This document shows, piece by piece, positions 1 to 4,447 of a stretch of 10,476 bases of DNA (within the stretch, counting starts at the first letter, position 1; every line of letters begins with the position of its first letter). The position numbers were made by a program, and so were the translations under genes. Location of the stretch: the NCBI GenBank assembly GCA_945902255.1, contig CAMDMO010000052.1, forward strand, positions 1 through 10,476, in the 5' to 3' direction. Below the pieces are notes generated by a model. It saw nothing but the letters and a program-made list of their open reading frames with translations. It made no database searches and was not told the origin of the DNA. Origin of the DNA: Rickettsia typhi (GTDB taxonomy: Bacteria > Pseudomonadota > Alphaproteobacteria > Rickettsiales > UBA1997).

Positions 1-72
1 TTGAGTTATATTACCTTCTACAAGATTTTCTATAACCCTCATTCTTAAATCTAAACTGTAAGGTTTTGCCAT
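1..72 (-). CDS. IS630-family transposase, N-terminal fragment (runs off the left edge)
   Basis: Read on the minus strand from the ATG at 72-70, the 24 visible codons begin MAKPYSLDLRMRVIENLVEG. This is the usual opening of IS630/Tc1-mariner-type transposases: a KPYS.DLR.RVI motif that starts the first helix-turn-helix DNA-binding domain. The DDE catalytic part would lie beyond the window. A TTGACA-N17-TATTAA promoter and a terminal inverted repeat lie directly upstream, in the order expected at an IS630 end. Only a weak AAAGA precedes the ATG. The family call rests on the short N-terminal motif plus the matching terminal repeat. Whether the gene is intact cannot be seen. Confidence 0.72.
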   Translation of the reverse strand, partial: MAKPYSLDLRMRVIENLVEGNITQ

Positions 73-82
73 AAATTTCTTT

Positions 83-107
83 AAAAAAACTTATTAATAG
101 TTTTTTT
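83..107. other. AT-rich hairpin at the IS end, possible bidirectional terminator
   Basis: AAAAAAACT (83-91) and AGTTTTTTT (99-107) form a perfect 9-bp stem around a 7-base loop. The A-run/T-run layout resembles a weak bidirectional terminator and could shield the IS from outside transcription. It also overlaps the -10 box and leader of the transposase. The stem is mostly A-T, so it would be weak, and chance is possible in DNA this AT-rich. Confidence 0.25.
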
Positions 108-122
108 ATATTGTGGTGTCAA
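94..122 (-). promoter_or_regulatory. Sigma70-type promoter of the IS630 transposase
   Basis: On the minus strand, a perfect -35 TTGACA (122-117) is followed by a 17-base spacer and a -10 TATTAA (99-94), 22 bases before the transposase ATG. The -35 lies inside the terminal inverted repeat. At the same position the MITE at 9034-9197 has TTGATA, so this one base separates a consensus -35 from a weaker one. Confidence 0.5.
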
Positions 123-176
123 TAGAATTTAGATTTGGTATATACCAAAATCGCAGCAGGAAGAAAAAAGTGGGGA

Positions 177-1418
177 ATGATTACTAACGAAGAAAGGTTT
201 ATCGTAACTATTTGTTTTTTACAGCAATCAAAAATTAATTTTGTAATAAAAGAAGGCTTTATTCAAATCATAGAAGAAGACGAGGTTAAATCTTTGATAC
301 CAATAGAGGAAATTACAGCAACTCTAACTCAATCTATATCTCGAATTGAAGCGGGAAAAAAAAGTCGTAAAGAGAGATTTGATGACTTGCTTGGTCGCGA
401 AATACCAATTTACATCCCCATTCAAACACCTGGGCATTTTAGTTTACTTGCAATTGATCCTGTCAAAAAAGTTTTTCGCTATATTGACTCACTTAAAAAT
501 TCATCAAATGGCGATCTTCCTGTTATAGAAAAGCTTGATGAAACCTACAATCCACAAAAAGATTTGTTTGATAGTCTGAGGGAAAGTTTGCGAGAAAAAG
601 GCTTTACACCATCCGCAACCAAATATAAAGCGCAACAATATTCAAAGACAATTCATCGCGAAAAAATTGAAATTCAAGTAGAAGGCATAAGAGATTCTTC
701 AATTCTTACTCCATTAGAAAAGGAGGCTCAATTGCGAGATCTAATACAGGAAACTAGGGCGACAGCTCACGATGATGAATGTGGATTTATTGTTGCTGCA
801 AACATTACTTCAATGATACTTAGTGGTGATATTGAAGCCCCTAACTCTATAGATCAGTCAGCAACATCAGATAAATTTATTAGAATGAGGCCATCTTTTG
901 ATAGATTATTTGCAACCCTTAGAGAGCGATCTGAATTCGTATCAGATTTTTCATCACCTTCCCTAACCGACTCAACATCATTAGAAGATAGGGTGGTTAC
1001 AAAAATGTTAAACGATATTGCAGATAAAATTCTAATTCCAGAAGTAATGAATACAGTGTTAGTTTTTAACCAATCAAGAGAACTATTCGAATTTGCCTGG
1101 AAAGATCTATCTGAAGGAGCAGAAAAAGCGCTAAGAGAGTTTCAAGAGGTGGCAGGACATTTGACCAAAGATGAATTTCTTGATCACTACGCAACAAAGG
1201 CGCTTAAGATAGATTTGATGCTTCAAATAACAGAGCAAGAAGATGCAAACCGGACTACTATAGCACAACAATGGCTTAGCGAAAAAAGCAGAATAGACGC
1301 CATTGATAAACTTGGAGCCCCCAGAGTTGGCAACGAAGATACTGGCACAATTCTAGCAGGCGCATCCGCTATTAGATTAGAAAAACCACCTCAATCTCGC
1401 CGTCAGCGATTACGTTAA
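177..1418 (+). CDS. Probable CE-clan (Ulp1/C48-like) cysteine protease, candidate secreted effector
   Basis: The 413-aa protein carries the landmarks of Ulp1-like ubiquitin/SUMO proteases. GHFSLLAIDPVKKVFRYIDSL (residues 86-106) matches the HWSLLVID...YYDSL strand pair and supplies His87 and Asp104. HDDECGFIVAANI (198-210) matches the (D)CG motif with nucleophile Cys202. The His-to-Cys distance is long, with an insert of about 95 residues between Asp104 and Cys202. The usual oxyanion Gln some 6 residues before Cys is not obvious (nearest Q191). The rest of the C-terminal half is helical with no recognised domain, and the tail is basic (RRQRLR), as in some type IV effectors. Start: ATG177 with AGGAAG 13 bases upstream. 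The frame also opens at TTG135, but that lies in the IS630 terminal repeat, so a truncated N-terminus is possible. Inferred role: cleaving host ubiquitin-like modifiers; substrate unknown. Confidence 0.55.
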   Translation: MITNEERFIVTICFLQQSKINFVIKEGFIQIIEEDEVKSLIPIEEITATLTQSISRIEAGKKSRKERFDDLLGREIPIYIPIQTPGHFSLLAIDPVKKVFRYIDSLKNSSNGDLPVIEKLDETYNPQKDLFDSLRESLREKGFTPSATKYKAQQYSKTIHREKIEIQVEGIRDSSILTPLEKEAQLRDLIQETRATAHDDECGFIVAANITSMILSGDIEAPNSIDQSATSDKFIRMRPSFDRLFATLRERSEFVSDFSSPSLTDSTSLEDRVVTKMLNDIADKILIPEVMNTVLVFNQSRELFEFAWKDLSEGAEKALREFQEVAGHLTKDEFLDHYATKALKIDLMLQITEQEDANRTTIAQQWLSEKSRIDAIDKLGAPRVGNEDTGTILAGASAIRLEKPPQSRRQRLR

Positions 1419-1485
1419 AGCTAAATTTTTATATTACTGAAGAATTTTTGCTACAAAAAAAGCCTCGCTTGCAGAAAGATATCAA

Positions 1486-1529
1486 GTCTCAACACTAGAC
1501 AATAAGTCAATCATGTCTAGCGTCGAGAC
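1486..1529. other. Hairpin downstream of the protease gene, possible terminator
   Basis: GTCTCAACACTAGACA (1486-1501) and TGTCTAGCGTCGAGAC (1514-1529) pair over 16 positions with two mismatches around a 12-base loop. A run of eight T (1537-1544) begins seven bases after the stem, so it could end transcription of the protease gene at about 1545, though the gap is longer than in a classic intrinsic terminator. The sequence after the stem (GACCTGACAC then T-run) resembles the interspersed repeat family of this window, so it may instead be a degenerate repeat copy. Confidence 0.35.
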
Positions 1530-1615
1530 CTGACACTTTTTTTTAAAGAAGACAAGCTTGAAGAAGATTTGTCTTGTCGTAATTTCCAACACACCACTTA
1601 GCGCGGCGCAATTAA

Positions 1616-1668
1616 AGGAGGGACGCAAGAAAATGATGTTAAATATTGGAACCTCGAATAAAAAGTGA
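1616..1668 (+). other. Orphan ribosome binding site and start codon, closed after 11 codons at a repeat
   Basis: AGGAGGG (1616-1622), the strongest Shine-Dalgarno in the window, stands 10 bases before ATG 1633. The frame reads MMLNIGTSNKK and stops at 1666-1668, inside repeat copy 1. A strong ribosome site leading to an 11-codon frame that ends exactly in a repeat looks like the original 5' end of a gene cut by repeat insertion. The hydrolase remnant at 1846-2535 is the natural candidate for the missing body. A genuine small peptide is less likely. Confidence 0.4.
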
Positions 1669-1684
1669 CCTGGTACCTTTTTTC
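1661..1684 (+). repeat. 24-bp interspersed repeat, copy 1
   Basis: This copy begins AAAAGTGACCTGGTACC and ends TTTTTTC, with a GGTACC palindrome at its centre. It is identical over 24 bases to copy 2 at 1881-1904. Copies 3-6 follow at 2632-2654, 2833-2856, 4220-4243 and 4392-4413, all in the same orientation. It ends the orphan frame at 1633. The sequence resembles GTCAGGT-type palindromes often seen beside RAYT/IS200-like transposases; no such transposase lies in the window. Confidence 0.8.
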
Positions 1685-1711
1685 TTACCGATAAAATTAA
1701 TGATCGTGAAA

Positions 1712-1750
1712 TTTTTATGAAGGGGATTGATATTAGTTACTTTTATGAGA
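1712..1750 (+). repeat. 39-bp perfect direct repeat, first copy
   Basis: Bases 1712-1750 recur without mismatch at 1841-1879, an offset of 129. Both copies encode MKGIDISYFYE in the frame of the downstream gene. Here the frame continues ERYSEFRIEDL and stops at about 1780; in the second copy it continues into repeat copy 2. This is a partial duplication of coding DNA, and the longer extension in this copy is probably the ancestral reading. Confidence 0.85.
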
Positions 1751-1840
1751 GGTATAGTGAGTTTAGGATTGAGGATTTGTAATTTGAATCTGCAAAGTAA
1801 ATTGGATTTTATGGTTTATGGAACGAACCTGACCCCTTTG

Positions 1841-1879
1841 TTTTTATGAAGGGGATTGATATTAGTTACTTTTATGAGA
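1841..1879 (+). repeat. 39-bp perfect direct repeat, second copy
   Basis: This is an exact copy of 1712-1750. It supplies the ATG (1846) and first ten codons of the hydrolase-like frame and abuts repeat copy 2 after one base. The start of that frame is therefore duplicated sequence, not necessarily its native N-terminus. Confidence 0.85.
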
Positions 1880-2535
1880 TAAAAGTGACCTGGTACCTTT
1901 TTTCTGGATTTGTAGTCACTGACCCTACTTTTAATCAGCGTTTTTTAGAAAATTTGGAGCGCACTAACGTTCAATATTCGGTTTTAAAAGTTGTAGGTAG
2001 TTCAATTCGTGATTTTTTTAGTAGAAAAGAAACCAGAGAAAATCAAGTTTCTGAAAGAATCGCTAAATATTGTTATCAAAGTTATTTAGTAACCGGAGAG
2101 CCGGAAAAAAAACCATCAAAAATGTTTTGTTCACAACTCGTTTTTCAGAATCTGCAAAATACTTTAGCGGAAGAAACGATTGGATTGAGAAAGTTGATGA
2201 TTGGAAATGAAAGGAACTTCGAAGAATGGCGCGCTAATCATATTGATGAAATTCGCGATGCTGTAAAAAAATTTCCACCAGAATTAAAGCACGCCTCTTC
2301 TTCAATAACGCCAAATAAACTAGTAAAAGCATTATCATCTATTGCTGAGAGATGCAAAGAAGCTGTTTCAACCCTAACTTCATCAAAAAGTTCTAATGCG
2401 TCCGCTCCTTTGCAAGAGAAATCTAAGTCAAAAGAGGAAATCAATCCTACAGAAAAAGGTGCAAAAAAGACAACATGGGTTAGTAGAATGATAGCAAATA
2501 AAGAGGCAAAAAGTATAGCTCCCAGCACAAGGTAA
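1846..2535 (+). CDS. Papain-like (permuted NlpC/P60, YiiX-type) hydrolase remnant with repeat-built N-terminus
   Basis: This 229-codon frame looks like the C-terminal part of a permuted papain-like hydrolase. FCSQLVFQNLQ (residues 94-104) matches the F/Y-CS-x-LV nucleophile helix of YiiX/NlpC-type proteins, with Cys95 as candidate nucleophile. In that family the His-bearing strand precedes the Cys, and I see no such segment here, so the enzyme is probably incomplete. Residues 1-10 come from the 39-bp duplicated segment and 12-19 (IKVTWYLF) from repeat copy 2, so native sequence begins at about residue 20. The tail (160-229) is a low-complexity Ser/Lys/Glu linker with a basic end. There is no Shine-Dalgarno before ATG 1846. 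Likely a gene broken by repeats that still keeps a long open frame; a functional in-frame repeat insertion, as with rickettsial palindromic elements, is the alternative. The family call is tentative. Confidence 0.45.
   Translation: MKGIDISYFYEIKVTWYLFSGFVVTDPTFNQRFLENLERTNVQYSVLKVVGSSIRDFFSRKETRENQVSERIAKYCYQSYLVTGEPEKKPSKMFCSQLVFQNLQNTLAEETIGLRKLMIGNERNFEEWRANHIDEIRDAVKKFPPELKHASSSITPNKLVKALSSIAERCKEAVSTLTSSKSSNASAPLQEKSKSKEEINPTEKGAKKTTWVSRMIANKEAKSIAPSTR
1881..1904 (+). repeat. 24-bp interspersed repeat, copy 2, inside a reading frame
   Basis: Identical over 24 bases to copy 1 (1661-1684). It is read in frame as KVTWYLF within the hydrolase-like frame, immediately after the duplicated 39-bp segment. 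Its length is a multiple of three, so it does not close the frame. Confidence 0.8.
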
Positions 2536-2545
2536 AAAAAACGAG

Positions 2546-2607
2546 GGGGTCAGGTTCATTGTATAACATATAGAAAATTTTATGGGTTATATAACGAACC
2601 CCACCCC
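2546..2607. repeat. Imperfect palindrome after the hydrolase remnant, pairing with an inverted 12-mer at 1825
   Basis: Arms 2546-2567 (GGGGTCAGGTTCATTGTATAAC) and 2586-2607 pair at 18 of 22 positions around an 18-base loop. The first 12 bases of the left arm, GGGGTCAGGTTC, are the exact reverse complement of GAACCTGACCCC at 1825-1836, so the 1846-2535 frame is bracketed by inverted copies. The right arm and its flank (2577-2612) also resemble 1806-1842 in direct orientation. The GGGGTCAGGTTC foot is typical of REP-like palindromes mobilised by RAYT transposases. It may also act as a weak terminator. Confidence 0.6.
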
Positions 2608-2631
2608 TTTATTCAAGGTTACTTTGTTCTG

Positions 2632-2654
2632 GAAAGTGACCTGGTACCTTATTC
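2632..2654 (+). repeat. 24-bp interspersed repeat, copy 3
   Basis: AAAGTGACCTGGTACCTT is identical to copies 1 and 2. The tail differs (ATTC instead of TTTTTTC) and is about one base shorter. It lies 25 bases after the palindrome at 2546-2607. Confidence 0.7.
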
Positions 2655-2782
2655 TGCAAAAAATCAGACATACCTTGGATGGTTAATTTAAGCCATTCAA
2701 AAAGAACTGCTTACGAAAGCAATTTTGGAAAATGGCAAGTAGAAAAAGCTTCCCGAGCTACTTTTCTCATCCATTAATAATG
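2655..2782. other. Intergenic DNA without a recognised gene
   Basis: The gap between the hydrolase remnant and fic (2536-2871) holds the palindrome, repeat copy 3, this 128-base stretch, the fic promoter and repeat copy 4. In this stretch I find no convincing coding frame on either strand. The longest are about 25 codons: one on the plus strand with no start, and one on the minus strand beginning MDEKSSSG. It may be eroded sequence left by earlier recombination. Confidence 0.4.
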
Positions 2783-2811
2783 TTGAATTAAAAATCATAA
2801 TTAACTATAAT
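2783..2811 (+). promoter_or_regulatory. Sigma70-type promoter of the fic-TIR operon
   Basis: TTGAAT (2783-2788), a 17-base spacer and a perfect TATAAT (2806-2811) form the best plus-strand promoter seen in the window. Transcription would start near 2818, giving a leader of about 54 bases to fic. That leader contains repeat copy 4 and a small CGCTGTAGCG hairpin (2820-2829). No other promoter is evident before the overlapping TIR gene, so both genes are probably driven from here. Confidence 0.55.
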
Positions 2812-2832
2812 TCCTGCCTCGCTGTAGCGACA

Positions 2833-2856
2833 AAAAGTAACCTAAAATCTTTTTTC
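2833..2856 (+). repeat. 24-bp interspersed repeat, copy 4 (degenerate), in the fic leader
   Basis: It reads AAAAGTAACCTAAAATC then TTTTTTC, the same length as copies 1 and 2 and identical at 19 of 24 positions; the central GGTACC is lost. It ends 15 bases before the fic start codon, so it would be in the 5' untranslated region. Confidence 0.5.
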
Positions 2857-2871
2857 AATTCTAAAATTAGT

Positions 2872-3426
2872 ATGAAAAATATCGATAAAGAAAGTTTAGA
2901 TAATGCTTACCGTTTATTTGAAACAGGCGATATCGACAAAATTGAAGTCGGCACAACCGCAGGATTACAACAAATACACAAATATCTGTTTAACAATTTA
3001 TATGATTTTGCAGGACAAATACGCAAAGATAACATTTCAAAAGGTGGTTTCAGATTTGCAAACGCCTTGTACTTGAATGAGGCTTTGATAAAAATCGAAC
3101 AAATGCCCGAAAACACTTTTGAAGAAATTATCACCAAATATGTAGAAATGAATATTGCTCACCCTTTTATGGAAGGAAACGGCAGAACAATGCGCATCTG
3201 GCTGGATATGCTCCTGAAAACCAAATTAAAAAAAGTTGTGAACTGGCAATTTATTGACAAACACCTTTATTTACAAGCAATGGAGCGCAGCCCGATTAAT
3301 AGTTTGGAAATAAAAACATTGCTTGCTGCTAACTTAACAGAGGATATCAATAATCGTGATGTTATTTTTAAGGGTATAGAACAATCTTATTATTATGAAG
3401 GGTATGAGAAAGGAAGGAATGAGTAG
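2872..3426 (+). CDS. fic: Class III Fic protein adenylyltransferase (NmFic-like)
   Basis: A 184-aa single-domain Fic enzyme that moves AMP from ATP to hydroxyl side chains of target proteins. The core motif HPFMEGNGRTMR (97-108) has catalytic His97, metal-binding Glu101 and phosphate-binding Arg108. The C-terminal helix SYYYEGYEKG (172-181) carries the class III autoinhibitory S-x-x-x-E-G signature with Glu176 as inhibitory glutamate. Overall it follows Neisseria meningitidis NmFic closely, offset by ten residues (NmFic His107, Ser182, Glu186). In NmFic, tetramer break-up and auto-AMPylation of Tyr183 (here Tyr173) release inhibition, and DNA gyrase is a reported target for this toxin type. 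No Phd- or VbhA-like antitoxin gene is needed or seen. Start: ATG 2872, with no clear Shine-Dalgarno. Its last 8 bases overlap the TIR gene, implying translational coupling. Confidence 0.92.
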   Translation: MKNIDKESLDNAYRLFETGDIDKIEVGTTAGLQQIHKYLFNNLYDFAGQIRKDNISKGGFRFANALYLNEALIKIEQMPENTFEEIITKYVEMNIAHPFMEGNGRTMRIWLDMLLKTKLKKVVNWQFIDKHLYLQAMERSPINSLEIKTLLAANLTEDINNRDVIFKGIEQSYYYEGYEKGRNE

Positions 3427-4186
3427 TTTAGATAAGAAAGTAGCGCCCTCATATAACGATACTGTGGTAATCAGAAAGGGATTACATAAAGGAAGAATTG
3501 GTATATATGATGATGACGATGATTGTGATAAAACAATAGTTTATTGTGGAGAAGTTCCTTTATGCATGATTGCTGGTGAGTATTTTATAATACCAAAAAA
3601 CTATTTATCGATAGCAACCATATTTGATTTAATAGTGAGAAAACAAGCTATTGAAAAAAATTTATTCCAAATTACTAAAAGAAGAAGTCGTAACGATAAA
3701 AAAATAACAGAACTATTATTTGAGTATAACCTTATAACAACATCTTTATACGAAAGAGATAGAGAGATGAGACACGCTATACACAAAGAGGGAAACAAAA
3801 AGATATTTATTGCCCATTCAAGCAAAGATAAAAATCTTGCCAGAAGAATAACTAATGATCTAAAGAATATTTATAAATTCGATCCATGGTTCGATGAGAT
3901 AAAAATAAAACCAGGCGAATCAATTCCTGCAAAAATTCAAGAAGGACTACATAACTGCGACTATATGTTAGTTTTACTATCAGAAGATTCAGTAAAATCA
4001 AACTGGATGAAAACTGAATATTCTTCAAAACTTTGGGATGAAATAGAGCAAGAGAGAATTTATGTAATTCCTTTGCTAATAAATACGTGCGAAATTCCTC
4101 AATTATTAAAGCACAAAAAGTATATAAATTTTGTAAACCAAGATTACTTGGATGCTTTAAATGATGTCGTGGATTCAGTTTATTGA
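3419..4186 (+). CDS. TIR-domain protein with N-terminal KOW/SH3-like domain
   Basis: A 255-aa protein. Residues 127-245 are a bacterial TIR domain: KKIFIAHSSKDK (127-138, strand A and BB-loop entry), PWFDEIKIKPGESI (156-169) and YMLVLLSEDSVKSNW (182-196), with Glu200 in W-x-x-x-E at the position of the NADase glutamate. Such domains cleave NAD+ or make cyclic ADP-ribose-type signals in defence systems and effectors; activity here is inferred. Residues 14-60 hold a KOW-like barrel (VVIRKGLHKGRIGIYDDDDD), which could sense RNA, protein or a metal, and 60-125 form a helical linker. Start ATG 3419 is chosen because AAAGGAAGG (3409-3417) precedes it directly; the frame also opens at ATG 3395, deep inside fic. 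The 8-bp overlap with fic means the two are made together. No membrane segment is seen. Confidence 0.85.
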   Translation: MSSLDKKVAPSYNDTVVIRKGLHKGRIGIYDDDDDCDKTIVYCGEVPLCMIAGEYFIIPKNYLSIATIFDLIVRKQAIEKNLFQITKRRSRNDKKITELLFEYNLITTSLYERDREMRHAIHKEGNKKIFIAHSSKDKNLARRITNDLKNIYKFDPWFDEIKIKPGESIPAKIQEGLHNCDYMLVLLSEDSVKSNWMKTEYSSKLWDEIEQERIYVIPLLINTCEIPQLLKHKKYINFVNQDYLDALNDVVDSVY

Positions 4187-4219
4187 AAAAGGGTGCAACA
4201 CACACATAGAATTTAAATC

Positions 4220-4243
4220 AAAAGTAACCTGGGGCCCTTTATT
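4220..4243 (+). repeat. 24-bp interspersed repeat, copy 5, after the TIR gene
   Basis: It reads AAAAGTAACCTGGGGCCC then TTTATT. The central palindrome is GGGCCC instead of GGTACC, and the compensating change keeps it self-complementary. It lies 33 bases after the TIR stop codon and, with copy 4, brackets the fic-TIR pair. Confidence 0.6.
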
Positions 4244-4321
4244 AAAGGCAAAGAAGCTAAACTTCTAAGCCCGGGAAAAGATGGGAAAGGCAGAGAGGTT
4301 AGAATTCTTAGTGAGGTTATT

Positions 4322-4350
4322 TTGGAATTGCAGAATGTGAAAAGTAATAA
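4322..4350 (+). promoter_or_regulatory. Weak candidate promoter of the OLD-like nuclease gene
   Basis: TTGGAA (4322-4327), a 17-base spacer and TAATAA (4345-4350) lie about 94 bases before the nuclease ATG. Spacing is ideal, but each box departs from consensus. It overlaps the 45-codon open stretch. I see no better candidate between the TIR and nuclease genes. Confidence 0.25.
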
Positions 4351-4391
4351 GTAGTAAGGAAGGACCTAGCTTTCTGAGGCCTAGCTATAAA

Positions 4392-4413
4392 AAAAGTAGC
4401 CTGGCCCTTTTTC
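4392..4413 (+). repeat. 24-bp interspersed repeat, copy 6, before the OLD-like gene
   Basis: It reads AAAAGTAGCCTGGCCC then TTTTTC, with the centre shortened by two bases to GGCC. It has the same orientation as the other copies and ends 30 bases before the nuclease start codon. Confidence 0.55.
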
Positions 4414-4420
4414 TTTATTA

Positions 4421-4447
4421 ATGAATACTAAAACCTTAAACAAATGA
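4421..4447 (+). other. Eight-codon frame overlapping the nuclease start (possible leader peptide)
   Basis: ATG 4421 opens a frame reading MNTKTLNK, whose TGA (4445-4447) overlaps the nuclease ATG (4444-4446) as ATGA. Neither start has a good Shine-Dalgarno. It could couple translation of the nuclease to a short leader, or be chance. Confidence 0.2.

Larger units (their letters stand above)
1..142 (-). mobile_element. Right end of an IS630-family insertion sequence, with terminal inverted repeat at 116-142
   Basis: The transposase start (1-72), a 44-base leader and a terminal repeat make up the end of an IS. Bases 116-142 match the arms of the palindromic element at 9034-9197 in 26 of 27 positions; the shared core reads CAATAGAATTTAGATTTGG. 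IS630 elements insert at TA, and the repeat ends GGTA followed by TA (141-142), so the element edge is probably 140. The rest of the IS lies outside the window. The insertion lies just upstream of the protease gene and may have displaced its original promoter or 5' end. Confidence 0.65.
4217..4354 (+). other. Open 45-codon stretch without a start, possible gene remnant
   Basis: The frame is open from 4217 to the TAG at 4352-4354 and includes GKEAKLLSPGKDGKGREVRI and then SEVILELQNVKSNK. There is no ATG or Shine-Dalgarno, and its first codons are repeat copy 5. The charged, helical composition is protein-like, so it may be the 3' end of a gene whose 5' part was replaced at the repeat. I do not recognise it. 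Confidence 0.25.

Noticed and set aside
135..176. TTG 135 as the start of the protease gene
   Set aside because: The TTG lies inside the IS630 terminal repeat, and no Shine-Dalgarno precedes it. ATG 177 has AGGAAG upstream.
2238..2528. Minus-strand 96-codon frame
   Set aside because: It lies opposite the hydrolase-like frame; its hydrophobic look comes from the complement of Lys/Ser-rich codons, and it has no start signal.
3395..3418. ATG 3395 as the start of the TIR gene
   Set aside because: It has no ribosome site and would overlap fic by 32 bases. ATG 3419 follows AAAGGAAGG directly.
2872..3426. Fic as the toxin of a Phd-Doc or VbhA-VbhT pair
   Set aside because: The inhibitory S-x-x-x-E-G helix is within the same protein (class III), and no small antitoxin gene precedes it.
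3852..4205. Minus-strand 117-codon frame opposite the TIR domain
   Set aside because: The plus strand carries the conserved TIR motifs; this frame has no family match or ribosome site.
1661..4413. CRISPR array
   Set aside because: The 24-bp repeats are spaced irregularly by hundreds of bases with genes between, and no cas gene is present.
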